From positions 84,011 through 148,010 of the forward strand of contig NZ_BARF01000099.1 of assembly GCF_000367365.1 (NCBI RefSeq): a DNA stretch of 64,000 nucleotides, read 5' to 3'. Made by a program: the position numbers and the translations under genes. Shown here in pieces: positions 24,528-33,245 of the stretch (positions within the stretch are counted from its first letter, which is position 1; the number at the start of each line of letters is the position of its first letter). The DNA is from Streptomyces prunicolor NBRC 13075. GTDB taxonomy: Bacteria > Actinomycetota > Actinomycetes > Streptomycetales > Streptomycetaceae. Under the pieces are notes generated by a model. The model saw only the letters and a list, made by a program, of their open reading frames with translations. It was not told where the DNA came from and did not search any database.

Positions 24528-25228
24528 GACGGCGACGATCCATCGCCGGAGGAGACGATCTCCAGGCGGAAGCCCACGCCCCGTACCGCCTCGATCGTGA
24601 TCGCGCCCGCCAACTTCCGCCGTAGCGCCGCCACATGGACGTCGAGTGTCTTCGTCGGGCCGAACCAGTTCGCGTCCCAGACCGCTTCCATGATCTGTTC
24701 GCGCGACATCAGCGCGCCGGGCTCCTCGGTGAGGAACGACAGCAGGTCGTACTCCTTGGGGGCCAGGGGTACCTCCTCGCCGTCGAGGCGGACTCGGACC
24801 GCCTTGCGGTCGATGGTGAGGCGGGTGCCGTAGGCGTCGGGGCCCGCGGCCTCCGCAGCCGCCCGCGGCTGGGCGCGGCGCATCACCGCCCTTATACGTG
24901 CGATGACCTCCCGGACCCCGAACGGTTTCGAGACGTAGTCGTCCGCGCCCAGCTCCAGGCCCACCACCCGGTCCGTCTCGTCGCTGCGCGCGCTGATCAC
25001 GATGATCGGGACGTCGCCGCGGGCGCGCAGCGCCTTGCACACGTCCAGGCCGTCGGTGTCGGGCAGGCCGAGGTCGAGCAGGACGACGTCGTAGGGGGCG
25101 GAGTGGGCCAGGGCGGCGGCGCCCGTGGTGACCCAGTCGACCTCGAAGCCGTAGCGGATCAGTCCGCGTCGCAGGGACTCGGCGACCGGCTCATCGTCTT
25201 CCACCAGAAGTACGCGCACACGGCGCAC
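24524..25228 (-). CDS. OmpR/PhoB-family response regulator
   Basis: 234 residues. Receiver domain: acidic pocket EDDE near residue 10, phosphoacceptor Asp in VVLLDLGLPDTDG, the conserved Thr/Ser position in IIVISARS and Lys in DDYVSKPFG. The winged-helix output domain ends with KTLDVHVAALRRKLAG and VRGVGFRLE, typical of OmpR-type DNA binding. GTG at 25228 is used; GTG 25219 is possible. First gene of an operon with the kinase; transcription starts in the 202-base region shared with the ask promoter. Confidence 0.95.
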   Translation of the reverse strand: MRRVRVLLVEDDEPVAESLRRGLIRYGFEVDWVTTGAAALAHSAPYDVVLLDLGLPDTDGLDVCKALRARGDVPIIVISARSDETDRVVGLELGADDYVSKPFGVREVIARIRAVMRRAQPRAAAEAAGPDAYGTRLTIDRKAVRVRLDGEEVPLAPKEYDLLSFLTEEPGALMSREQIMEAVWDANWFGPTKTLDVHVAALRRKLAGAITIEAVRGVGFRLEIVSSGDGSSPS

Positions 25229-25333
25229 CCTAATGCTTGAAACTTAATTCACAGCTCTCACTTGTGACGCTCGGCACTTTTCCGGCACCCCTTAAGTGGG
25301 CATGCGCTGACCTGGGCGTCCGAAGCTTCCGAA

Positions 25334-25363
25334 TCTCACGATGCGATATCTCACGATGCGATA
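25334..25363. repeat. Two perfect 15-base direct repeats upstream of ask
   Basis: TCTCACGATGCGATA at 25334-25348 and again at 25349-25363, 15 bases apart, so on similar faces of the helix after ~1.5 turns. They lie 27 bases upstream of a likely -10 (TAAACT, 25391-25396). A single copy remains in front of the ask remnant at 20567. Could be a regulator site controlling ask-asd. Confidence 0.75.
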
Positions 25364-25430
25364 CCACGGAAGCTAATTTCGGGTGCTCGTTAAACTGAGC
25401 CGACACACCAGGACTGAGCGAGGAGCGCAC

Positions 25431-26702
25431 GTGGGCCTTGTCGTGCAGAAGTACGGAGGCTCCTCCGTAGCCGATGCCGAGGGCATCAAGCGCGTCGCCA
25501 AGCGAATCGTCGAAGCGAAGAAGAACGGCCACCAAGTGGTCGTCGTCGTTTCCGCGATGGGCGACACGACGGACGAGCTGATCGATCTCGCCGAGCAGGT
25601 ATCTCCGATGCCCGCCGGGCGTGAGTTCGACATGCTGCTGACCGCCGGAGAGCGGATCTCCATGGCGCTGCTGGCCATGGCGATCAAAAACCTGGGGCAC
25701 GAAGCCCAGTCGTTCACCGGTAGCCAGGCAGGCGTCATCACCGACTCGGTCCACAACAAAGCGCGGATCATCGACGTCACGCCCGGTCGGATCCGTACGG
25801 CGTTGGACGAGGGCAACATCGCCATCGTCGCCGGGTTCCAGGGCGTCAGCCAGGACAAGAAGGACATCACCACGCTGGGCCGGGGTGGCAGTGACACCAC
25901 CGCCGTCGCGCTCGCCGCGGCGCTCGACGCCGAGGTGTGCGAGATCTACACGGACGTCGACGGTGTGTTCACCGCCGACCCGCGGGTGGTGCCGAAGGCG
26001 CGGAAGATCGACTGGATCGTCTTCGAGGACATGCTGGAGCTCGCCGCCTCCGGCTCCAAGGTGCTGCTCCACCGCTGTGTGGAGTACGCCCGCCGATACA
26101 ACATCCCGATCCATGTGCGGTCCAGCTTCAGCGGACTTCAGGGCACCTGGGTCAGCAGTGAGCCGATTGGGGACCAGAAGGTGGAGCAGGCCATCATCTC
26201 GGGTGTCGCGCACGACACCTCCGAGGCCAAGATCACGGTCGTCGGCGTGCCGGACAAGCCGGGCGAGGCCGCGGTGATCTTCCGGACGATCTCCGACGCC
26301 CAGGTCAACATCGACATGATCGTGCAGAACGTGTCGGCGGCCTCGACGGGCCTCACGGACATCTCCTTCACCCTCCCCAAGGCGGAGGGCCGCAAGGCCA
26401 TCGACGCCCTGGAGAAGAACAAGCACGGCATCGGCTTCGAGTCGCTGCGCTACGACGACCAGATCGGGAAGATCTCGCTGGTGGGCGCCGGGATGAAGAC
26501 CAACCCGGGCGTCACCGCCGACTTCTTCACCGCCCTGTCCGACGCGGGCGTCAACATCGAGCTGATCTCGACCTCCGAGATCCGTATCTCGGTGGTCACC
26601 CGCGCGGACGACGTCAACGAGGCCGTCCGCGCCGTGCACACGGCGTTCGGCCTCGACTCCGACAGCGACGAAGCCGTCGTCTACGGAGGCACCGGCCGCT
26701 GA
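25431..26702 (+). CDS. ask: Aspartate kinase
   Basis: 423 residues; phosphorylates aspartate, the first step to lysine, threonine, methionine and (in actinomycetes) diaminopimelate. Visible: KYGGSSVADAEGI (ATP site), the FTGSQAGVITDS region, TTLGRGGSDTTAVALAAAL, EIYTDVDGVFTADPR, and two C-terminal ACT modules (SEAKITVVGVPDKPGEAAVIF and KISLVGAGMKTNPGVTADFF) that mediate feedback inhibition. In relatives an internal start makes a separate regulatory beta subunit; here a GTG in KVEQAIISGV sits at that point. GTG start with AGGAG. The stop overlaps the asd ATG by one base (TGATG). Confidence 0.97.
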   Translation: MGLVVQKYGGSSVADAEGIKRVAKRIVEAKKNGHQVVVVVSAMGDTTDELIDLAEQVSPMPAGREFDMLLTAGERISMALLAMAIKNLGHEAQSFTGSQAGVITDSVHNKARIIDVTPGRIRTALDEGNIAIVAGFQGVSQDKKDITTLGRGGSDTTAVALAAALDAEVCEIYTDVDGVFTADPRVVPKARKIDWIVFEDMLELAASGSKVLLHRCVEYARRYNIPIHVRSSFSGLQGTWVSSEPIGDQKVEQAIISGVAHDTSEAKITVVGVPDKPGEAAVIFRTISDAQVNIDMIVQNVSAASTGLTDISFTLPKAEGRKAIDALEKNKHGIGFESLRYDDQIGKISLVGAGMKTNPGVTADFFTALSDAGVNIELISTSEIRISVVTRADDVNEAVRAVHTAFGLDSDSDEAVVYGGTGR

Positions 26703-27769
26703 TGGCCACAACCGGAGCGACCGTGCGTCCGACGCTCGCCGTGGTGGGAGCGACCGGAGCCGTCGGCACGGTCATGCTCGGGATCCTGTCCCAGCATGCG
26801 GACATCTGGGGCGAGATCCGCCTGATCGCCTCTCCGCGCTCGGCCGGCCGCAAGCTGGTCCTGCGCGGGGAGCAGGTCGAGGTGGTGGCCCTGACGGAGG
26901 AGGCCTTCGACGGCGTCGACGTCGCGATGTTCGACGTCCCCGACGAGGTCTCCGCCCAGTGGGCGCCGATCGCCGCCGCCAAGGGTGTGGTCGTCGTCGA
27001 CAACTCGGGCGCCTTCCGGATGGACCCGGAGGTGCCCCTGGTGGTCCCCGAGGTCAACCCGCACAAGGTGCGGCACCGCCCGCGCGGGATCATCGCCAAC
27101 CCGAACTGCACGACCCTGTCGATGATCGTCGCCGTGGGCGCGCTGCACGCCGAGTTCGGGCTGCGCGAGCTGGTGGTGTCGTCGTACCAGGCGGTGAGCG
27201 GGGCCGGCCGGGCCGGGGTGGAGACCCTGCGCCAGCAACTGTCCCTCGTGGCCGGTACGGACCTGGGCACCAAGCCCGGTGACGTACGGCGGGCCGTCGG
27301 GGACAACACCGGGCCGTTCCCGGAGCCGGTCGCGCTGAACGTCGTACCGTGGGCCGGGTCCCTGCGCGAGGACGGCTGGTCCTCGGAGGAGATGAAGGTG
27401 CGGGACGAGTCCCGCAAGATCCTCGGGCTGCCCGCGCTGCCGGTCGCGGTGACCTGTGTGCGCGTCCCGGTGGTCACCACGCACTCCCTCACCGTCCATG
27501 CCCGGTTCCAGGGCGAGGTCACCGTGGACGGGGCGCGCGAGATTCTTGCTACGGCGCCCGGTGTCGTCCTCTTCGACAATCCGGCCGCCGGGGAGTTCCC
27601 GACGCCCGCCGACGTGGTGGGCACCGACCCGACCTGGGTGGGGCGGCTGCGGCGGGCGCTGGACGACCCGACCGCGCTCGAACTCTTCGTCTGCGGGGAC
27701 AATTTGCGCAAGGGAGCGGCCCTCAATACCGCGCAGATCGCCGAGCTGGTGGCGCGCGAACTGGCCTGA
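26702..27769 (+). CDS. asd: Aspartate-semialdehyde dehydrogenase
   Basis: 355 residues; reduces aspartyl phosphate to the semialdehyde with NADPH. N-terminal Rossmann motif LAVVGATGAVGTVML, the active-site NPNCTT with Cys136, the YQAVSGAGRAG loop, and the C-terminal RVPVVTTHSLTVHARF. Coupled to ask. The next gene begins about 450 bases later, so the operon probably ends here. Confidence 0.96.
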   Translation: MATTGATVRPTLAVVGATGAVGTVMLGILSQHADIWGEIRLIASPRSAGRKLVLRGEQVEVVALTEEAFDGVDVAMFDVPDEVSAQWAPIAAAKGVVVVDNSGAFRMDPEVPLVVPEVNPHKVRHRPRGIIANPNCTTLSMIVAVGALHAEFGLRELVVSSYQAVSGAGRAGVETLRQQLSLVAGTDLGTKPGDVRRAVGDNTGPFPEPVALNVVPWAGSLREDGWSSEEMKVRDESRKILGLPALPVAVTCVRVPVVTTHSLTVHARFQGEVTVDGAREILATAPGVVLFDNPAAGEFPTPADVVGTDPTWVGRLRRALDDPTALELFVCGDNLRKGAALNTAQIAELVARELA

Positions 27770-28215
27770 GCACGGGCCCAACTCGCCCTGCCCCGCCGTA
27801 AATCCGCTGGCCAGTGGCGCCCGGGTTTGTAGGATCAGTGTGCGCGATGTGGCCGGATTAATGGTTGGGACCACTTGAATCCAGCCACCTCCGCATCCGA
27901 AGATTTCACTCCCCGCTTTCCGCAACCGCGCGGTGAGCGGGGAGCGTCTTTGCGAACGCCCTTCAGGTGGGCGCGTGGTGATGCGGTAAGGGACGTGGGG
28001 ACGTCCCGGACATTTCGTGACACAGGGGAAGAGCGGGTAGGCATGAGGGTGTTCGACGCACTGCCGGTTGTGCTGCCTGACACCAGACGGGTGGGTGACG
28101 ACGCCGGGCAGGTGGGCGGTGGCGGGAGACAGGTGTGTGGACTGTCTGTTTCGTCTGACGTAAATGTGACGGCCGACGCGTACAACCCCCAAGGGGGGAA
28201 GTGTGTCCAACTGGC
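27770..28215. other. Leader/regulatory region between asd and the sigma factor gene
   Basis: 446 bases without a supported gene. It holds an inverted repeat CTCCCCGCT (27909-27917) and AGCGGGGAG (27936-27944) enclosing a GC-rich loop, which may end the ask-asd transcript, and a GGACGTCC palindrome near 28000. The rest is presumably promoter and leader for the sigma factor. A short frame from 28044 is considered under rejected items. Confidence 0.5.
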
Positions 28216-28869
28216 GTGGCTCAGGTACTCGACTTCACTGCGGCACGCGGAACGGCCCTCCGGCCTCCGCGTGGATCCCGTGCGCCCGGCGGCATGCCGG
28301 TGATCGCGCCGATGCCCGCAGCGCGGCCCGCCCGCATCCCGAACCAGCGTGACGGTGTCGACGACGCCGTCGCGGCCGGAACGACGGTCGACCATCTCAC
28401 CGAGACCTATCGGGCGCACTACCGCTCGCTGCTCGGCCTGGCCGCACTCCTCCTCGACGACACCGCCTCCTGCGAGGACGTCGTCCAGGAGGCGTTCATC
28501 CGGGTCCACTCGGCGCGCAAACGCGTTCGTGACCCCGAGAAGACCCTGGCGTATTTGCGCCAGACCGTCGTCAACCTCTCCCGCTCGGCCTTGCGTCGCC
28601 GCATCCTCGGCCTCAAGCTCCTCTCGAAGCCGATGCCGGACATGGCCAGCGCGGAGGAGGGCGCCTACGACCTGCTGGAGCGCGACTCCCTCATCAAGGC
28701 CATGAAGGGACTGCAGCGCCGCCAGCGCGAGGTCCTGGTGCTGCGCTACTTCGCGGACATGACCGAGGCGCAGGTCGCCGAGTCGCTCGGCATATCGCTG
28801 GGCTCGGTGAAGGCGTACGGCTCGCGCGGGATCGCCGCCCTCCGGATCGCCATGGAGGCCACCGCATGA
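28216..28869 (+). CDS. ECF-type RNA polymerase sigma factor (sigma-70 family, SigE-like)
   Basis: 217 residues from GTG 28216 (GGGGGGAAG lies 13 bases upstream; start somewhat uncertain). An unusual ~60-residue N-terminus precedes region 2 (YRAHYRSLLGLAALLLDDTASCEDVVQEAFIRVHSA) and region 4 (LQRRQREVLVLRYFADMTEAQVAESLGISLGSVKAYGSRGIAALR). Helices match the SigE-like family of small sigma factors in Streptomyces. The stop overlaps the next gene by four bases (ATGA), so it is made together with a membrane protein that may control it. Position next to ask-asd is conserved in the genus as I recall. Confidence 0.9.
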   Translation: MAQVLDFTAARGTALRPPRGSRAPGGMPVIAPMPAARPARIPNQRDGVDDAVAAGTTVDHLTETYRAHYRSLLGLAALLLDDTASCEDVVQEAFIRVHSARKRVRDPEKTLAYLRQTVVNLSRSALRRRILGLKLLSKPMPDMASAEEGAYDLLERDSLIKAMKGLQRRQREVLVLRYFADMTEAQVAESLGISLGSVKAYGSRGIAALRIAMEATA

Positions 28870-30242
28870 GCGACAAGGCCGACGGAAACGGCACGGCCGA
28901 GGGAAATGGCACGGCCGACGGTAACGGCACGGCCGAGGGAAGTGGCGCGCGTGAACGGCGCGCGCCGGACGTCCGGCGCGGCCCGACCTGGGCGCGCCAG
29001 GAACAGCCGAACGAAACACATGCTGGGAACGGAACTGTGAACCACGGCCCCGACGAACAGAGCCCCAACGGGCCGAGCCTCGACGGGAACCCTGAGAACC
29101 CTGAGAACTCCGGGGGTTCCGGGGACATCGAGGGACGGCACCCCGTAGGACCCGTAGGACCTCCGGGCTCCGGCGGACGGGGCCCCGGCGAGCACGGCAA
29201 CGACCCGCACGGCAATGACGTATTCGGCGCCGCCGTATTCGGCGCCGAAGGGTTCGACCCCGACGAGCTGGCGCTGCGCCGACTGCTCCACCAGGCGGTC
29301 CAGGAGGTCGAGCCGCGCGACGGCACGCTGGACCACCTGCGCAAGGCGGTACCGGCCCGCCGGGCCCGCAAGCGCCAGGCCCTCGTCGGCATGGCGGCCA
29401 CCGTGCTCTTCTTCGGCACCGCCATCCCGGCCCTCGTGCACGTCTCGAACTCCACCGGCTCCGACGCCGATCCGTCCATCATGGGCAACAGCTCACAGGC
29501 GCAGGGCGGCACCAGCCAGGGCAAGAACCCGGACGGCGGTTCCAGCACCTCGGGCGGTACCTCGGGGCGGGCCACGCAGAACCCCGGCGGCCACAAGAAC
29601 GACGGCACGGGCAAGTCACCCGGCCGCGGCACCGTGACCGCCAACCCCTCGGCCACCATCGGGACGGCCGCGCCCCTCTGCACGGCCGAGCAGTTCGGCG
29701 CGAGCAACTCGACGGTGGACGCCCCCGACACGTCCGGCATCGTCTACGGCACGTTCACCGTCACCAACACCTCCGGCACGAGCTGTACGGTCGGCGGCGC
29801 CGGAAAAGTGGGCTTCTCGACGCTGGGTGCCGCGGACTCCACCAAGATCGGCGTGCAGCTGCACAGCTCCGGGGATGTGGCGGCCGGGCTGCCCGACCCG
29901 TCGACGGAGCCTTCCCAGCTGGTGCTCCTGCCGGGCTCCTCCTATCTGGTCAAGTTCGCGTGGGTGCCCTCCGAGACCTGCCCCACCAGCAGCGGCAGCA
30001 CCGGCGGCACCACCACCGGCGGTTCGACGGCCAGCCCGTCGCCCAGCGATGACACCAGCACCAGCAGCGGGTCCACGGCCGGTGACACGGGCACGTCGGC
30101 CCAGCTCCTCGAGGACGGCACGCTCGACGGCAGCGTCGTGGTCTCCCACACGGCGGAGACGGGCTCGCCGACGGTCTCGGCGACGGTGTCCAACGCGTGC
30201 GCGGGGACGATCTACCGGACGGGTGTGCTGGCGGGGTCGTAG
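28866..30242 (+). CDS. Low-complexity membrane protein, candidate anti-sigma partner
   Basis: 458 residues. The first ~130 are Asn/Gly/Pro-rich with four short repeats (A-D/E-GNGT). A helical piece DELALRRLLHQAVQEVEPRD, then a basic stretch (ARRARKRQ) and one membrane helix (ALVGMAATVLFFGTAIPAL, near 180-200) follow, so the N-terminus is probably cytoplasmic. Outside lies a Ser/Thr/Gly stalk, a beta-rich domain resembling DUF4232 (CTVGGAGKVGFSTLG, LPGSSYLVKFAWVP) and a Ser/Thr-rich insertion. Coupling to the sigma gene suggests it binds or senses for it, but no zinc anti-sigma motif is present. Confidence 0.7.
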   Translation: MSDKADGNGTAEGNGTADGNGTAEGSGARERRAPDVRRGPTWARQEQPNETHAGNGTVNHGPDEQSPNGPSLDGNPENPENSGGSGDIEGRHPVGPVGPPGSGGRGPGEHGNDPHGNDVFGAAVFGAEGFDPDELALRRLLHQAVQEVEPRDGTLDHLRKAVPARRARKRQALVGMAATVLFFGTAIPALVHVSNSTGSDADPSIMGNSSQAQGGTSQGKNPDGGSSTSGGTSGRATQNPGGHKNDGTGKSPGRGTVTANPSATIGTAAPLCTAEQFGASNSTVDAPDTSGIVYGTFTVTNTSGTSCTVGGAGKVGFSTLGAADSTKIGVQLHSSGDVAAGLPDPSTEPSQLVLLPGSSYLVKFAWVPSETCPTSSGSTGGTTTGGSTASPSPSDDTSTSSGSTAGDTGTSAQLLEDGTLDGSVVVSHTAETGSPTVSATVSNACAGTIYRTGVLAGS

Positions 30243-30267
30243 GCCGGACTACGGGTCTACAGGTGGT

Positions 30268-30297
30268 CAGCCGGGTCGGGGGACCCGGCTGTTTCTG
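30268..30297. terminator. Hairpin terminator between convergent genes
   Basis: CAGCCGGGTC (30268-30277) pairs with GACCCGGCTG (30282-30291) around four G, followed by TTTCTGT. It separates the sigma-partner gene from the convergent SURF1 gene. Confidence 0.8.
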
Positions 30298-30309
30298 TGT
30301 CGGGCCACG

Positions 30310-31113
30310 TCAGACGGTCGCGTGGGCCGCTTCTTCGTTCTCGTCGTTCTCGTCCTCCGGCACCAGGCCCAGCTCCGCGTCCCGCGCGAACTCCACCTCG
30401 CGGCGCAGCAGCCGGAACCACATGAAGACGACGAAGCCCGAGAAGACGAACCACTCGCCGGTGTAGCCGAGGTTCTGGAACGCCTTCAGGTCGAGCCCGG
30501 TGTTGGCGGGCGCGCTCGCCGGTACGGCCGTCATCCCCGAGTCGCCCTTGTCGAGCGTGATCCACGCGTCGTACAGGTGGTACGGGACCAGGTTCACCAG
30601 CGAGGCCGCGCTGATCGCGGCGGTCTGGCCGGACGGCAGTCCGCCCTGGGCGCTGACGCCGTTGTCGCCCGGGGTCTCGGAGGCCTGGAGCGAGCCGGTG
30701 ACGGTGACTTCGCCGGTGGGCGCGGCCGGCGCTTTGGCGGCGTCGGGCTTGCCGGGGAGCCAGCCGCGGACGACGGGGAGGGCCTTGCCGTCGTCGGTGC
30801 GCAGCAGGGTGAGGACGTAGTAGCCGTTCTTCCCGTCCAACTGGCGGTCGGGGACGAGGAGTTGCTTGCCGTAGCGGCCGGTCGCGGTGGTCTGCCGACC
30901 CGAGGTGTTCTGGTCGACGGGCAGGAGTTCGGCGAGGGGGCGCGCGGCTTCCGTGCGGTCGGTCTCGACCTGCTTGGTGGCCTGGTGACTGCTGTCCACG
31001 CGCGCCTGGAACCGGCTCAGCTGCCACGACCCCATGAAGATGCAGAAGGGGATGGCGAGCAGTACGAAGACGTTGATGCCCCACCAGCGCGATGTCAGCA
31101 GAAACCGGTACAC
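30310..31113 (-). CDS. SURF1-family cytochrome oxidase assembly protein
   Basis: About 267 residues. Membrane helix at the N-terminus (WWGINVFVLLAIPFCIFMGSW, as family) and another near the C-terminus (WFVFSGFVVFMWFRLL), enclosing an extracytoplasmic domain with GRQTTATGRY, VVRGWLPG and a conserved late YTGEWFVF. SURF1 helps insert heme a into cytochrome c oxidase. GTG at 31113 (VYRFLLT...) matches the usual family start; GTG 31122 is also possible and neither has a clear Shine-Dalgarno. The C-terminal tail is very acidic. Confidence 0.9.
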   Translation of the reverse strand: MYRFLLTSRWWGINVFVLLAIPFCIFMGSWQLSRFQARVDSSHQATKQVETDRTEAARPLAELLPVDQNTSGRQTTATGRYGKQLLVPDRQLDGKNGYYVLTLLRTDDGKALPVVRGWLPGKPDAAKAPAAPTGEVTVTGSLQASETPGDNGVSAQGGLPSGQTAAISAASLVNLVPYHLYDAWITLDKGDSGMTAVPASAPANTGLDLKAFQNLGYTGEWFVFSGFVVFMWFRLLRREVEFARDAELGLVPEDENDENEEAAHATV

Positions 31114-31284
31114 GCCTTCCACGGTACGGGGCTGTCATGGGGGCCTTGGCCCGGGGGTCGGCCCGAAGGTCCGCCCGATGGTTCACCCGGTGTCGGCAAT
31201 GCTCCGGCCGGGTCTTGGTCGAAGTTATCCACAGGCTGAGGATCCGACCAGTGCAATGTCTGTGTGGGCGGGCAGTATGGGGCC

Positions 31285-33084
31285 ATGACTGAGAGCAACG
31301 GGTCCGAGAACACACCGGACTGGGAGAAGCGCTTCCGGGCGCCCCGAGTGTCCCTGCCCGACTGGGCGGAGGACGCACCCGACCGTTCCCTGTTCGTGTC
31401 GAACGCGACGGGGACGTATGAGCTGTACGCCTGGGACCGGGCGACGGGCGAGCAACGCCAGGTCACCGACCGGCCGAACGGCACGACGGACGGTGTGCTC
31501 TCCCCGGACGGGGAGTGGATCTGGTGGTTCGACGACAAGGACGGCGACGAGTTCGGCGTCTGGCGCCGCCAGCCCTTCAAGGGAGGACCGGACGAACCCG
31601 CCGTCCCCGGCCTCGAACCGTCCTACCCGGCCGGGCTCGCCCTCGCGCGGGACGGCAGGACCGCCGTGGTCGGCCGCTCCACGGACGAGGACGGTACGAC
31701 GATCCACCTCGCCCGCACCGGTGACGAGACCACGCTGCTCTACCGGCACCGCGAGTCGGCGGGCGTCGGCGATCTCTCGCACGACGGTTCGCTGATCGCC
31801 ATCGAGCACACCGAGCACGGCGACGCGATGCACTCCGCGCTGCGCGTCCTGCGCCCGGACGGCACGGCGGTCGCCGACCTGGACGACACCAAGGGCGGCA
31901 CGGAGGAGTTGGGCCTGGAGGTCCTCGGCTTCGCACCGGTCGACGGTGACACCCGCCTCCTCATCGGCCATCAGCGGCGCGGGCGTTGGGAACCCCTGGT
32001 GTGGGACGTGGTCAAGGGCGGCGAGAGCGACCTGTCCCTGGACCTGCCCGGCGACGTGAGCGCCGAGTGGTACCCGGACGGCTCGGCCCTCCTCATCGCG
32101 CACAGCTTCGAGGCCCGCAGCGAGATGTTCCGCTACGACCTGGCCTCGGGCGAGCTGGAGAAGGTGCCGACGCCGCCCGGTTCGGTCTCGGGCGCGACGG
32201 CCCGCCCCGACGGCAGCGTCGAATACCTCTGGTCGTCGGCCGCCGAACCGTCCGCCGTGCGCTCGACGACGGGCGAGGTGGTCCTGGACCCGCCCGGCCT
32301 GAAGTCCCCCGGCTCGGTCCCGGTGGAGGACGTGTGGGTGGAAGGCCCCGGCGGCCGCATCCACGCCCTGGTCCACAAGCCGGCGGGCGCGACGGGCCCG
32401 CTCCCCACGGTCTTCGACATCCACGGCGGCCCGACCTGGCACGACAGCGACTCGTTCTCGGCGGGCCCGGCGGCCTGGGTCGACCACGGGTACGCGGTCG
32501 TCCGGGTCAACTACCGAGGCTCCACCGGCTACGGCCGCGCGTGGACCGACGCCCTGAAGTACCGGGTCGGTCTGATCGAGCTGGAGGACATCGCGGCGGT
32601 GCGGGAGTGGGCGATCACGTCCGGTCTCGCCGACCCCGCCCGCCTGATCCTCACCGGCGGCTCCTGGGGCGGCTACCTCACCCTCCTCGGCATCGGCACC
32701 CAGCCCGACGCGTGGACCCTCGGCATCGCGGCGGTCCCGGTCGCCGACTACGTCACGGCGTACCACGACGAGATGGAAGCCCTGAAGGCCATGGACCGCA
32801 CGTTGCTGGGCGGCACCCCGGAAGAGGTCCCGGCCCGCTTCGAGGCGTCCTCCCCGCTGACCTACGTCGACGAGGTCACGGCCCCGGTCTACATCTCGGC
32901 CGGCGTCAACGATCCGCGCTGCCCGATCCGGCAGATCGACAACTACGTGAAGCGGCTTGAGTCGCGGGGTGCGGTGCACGAGGTGTACCGGTACGACGCG
33001 GGGCACGGGTCGTTGGTGGTGGACGAGCGGATCAAGCAGGTGAAGCTCGAACTGGACTTCGCGGAGCGGCATTTGGGGCACTGA
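31285..33084 (+). CDS. S9-family prolyl oligopeptidase/acyl-peptide hydrolase
   Basis: 599 residues, cytoplasmic. The first ~340 residues form a beta-propeller (SPDGEWIWWFDDKDGDEFGVWR-type blades). The alpha/beta-hydrolase half has FDIHGGPTWHD, VNYRGSTGYGR, and the nucleophile elbow TGGSWGGY with Ser460; Asp543 (GVNDPRC) and His574 (GHGS) complete the triad. It cleaves short peptides or acylated peptides. The ATG at 31285 is preferred; an upstream in-frame GTG has no support. It stands alone. Confidence 0.93.
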   Translation: MTESNGSENTPDWEKRFRAPRVSLPDWAEDAPDRSLFVSNATGTYELYAWDRATGEQRQVTDRPNGTTDGVLSPDGEWIWWFDDKDGDEFGVWRRQPFKGGPDEPAVPGLEPSYPAGLALARDGRTAVVGRSTDEDGTTIHLARTGDETTLLYRHRESAGVGDLSHDGSLIAIEHTEHGDAMHSALRVLRPDGTAVADLDDTKGGTEELGLEVLGFAPVDGDTRLLIGHQRRGRWEPLVWDVVKGGESDLSLDLPGDVSAEWYPDGSALLIAHSFEARSEMFRYDLASGELEKVPTPPGSVSGATARPDGSVEYLWSSAAEPSAVRSTTGEVVLDPPGLKSPGSVPVEDVWVEGPGGRIHALVHKPAGATGPLPTVFDIHGGPTWHDSDSFSAGPAAWVDHGYAVVRVNYRGSTGYGRAWTDALKYRVGLIELEDIAAVREWAITSGLADPARLILTGGSWGGYLTLLGIGTQPDAWTLGIAAVPVADYVTAYHDEMEALKAMDRTLLGGTPEEVPARFEASSPLTYVDEVTAPVYISAGVNDPRCPIRQIDNYVKRLESRGAVHEVYRYDAGHGSLVVDERIKQVKLELDFAERHLGH

Positions 33085-33113
33085 TCCGCGGGGCGACCTC
33101 TTGACGCAGGTCG

Positions 33114-33190
33114 GCAATTTCAGCCTGTCCGGCGTTTGAGGACGAGGCCGTTCAGGCCGAAGCGGGGGTCTGGGGGCGCAGCCCCCAGCA
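33114..33190. repeat. REP-like interspersed element with hairpin
   Basis: Begins near GCAATTTCAGCCTGTCC, contains GGCGTTTGAGGACGAGGCC, and ends in the hairpin CTGGGGGC-GCA-GCCCCCAG (33170-33188). I recognise this text as a common intergenic repeat in Streptomyces genomes. Related but degraded pieces (AAGCCCCCAGACCCC, near 17800; ACCCCCAAACCCC, near 21880) occur in this window. Here it probably also terminates the S9 gene and the convergent channel gene. Confidence 0.65.
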
Positions 33191-33245
33191 ACGCCCGCTT
33201 CGGCACCGGGCACTTGTTCAAGCCCCGGTCCAGCTCAGGGCGCCG

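Noticed and set aside
28044..28303. Small open frame starting ATG 28044 upstream of and overlapping the sigma gene
   Set aside because: It overlaps the sigma gene in another frame, has no clear Shine-Dalgarno and reads as low-complexity Gly/Val text.
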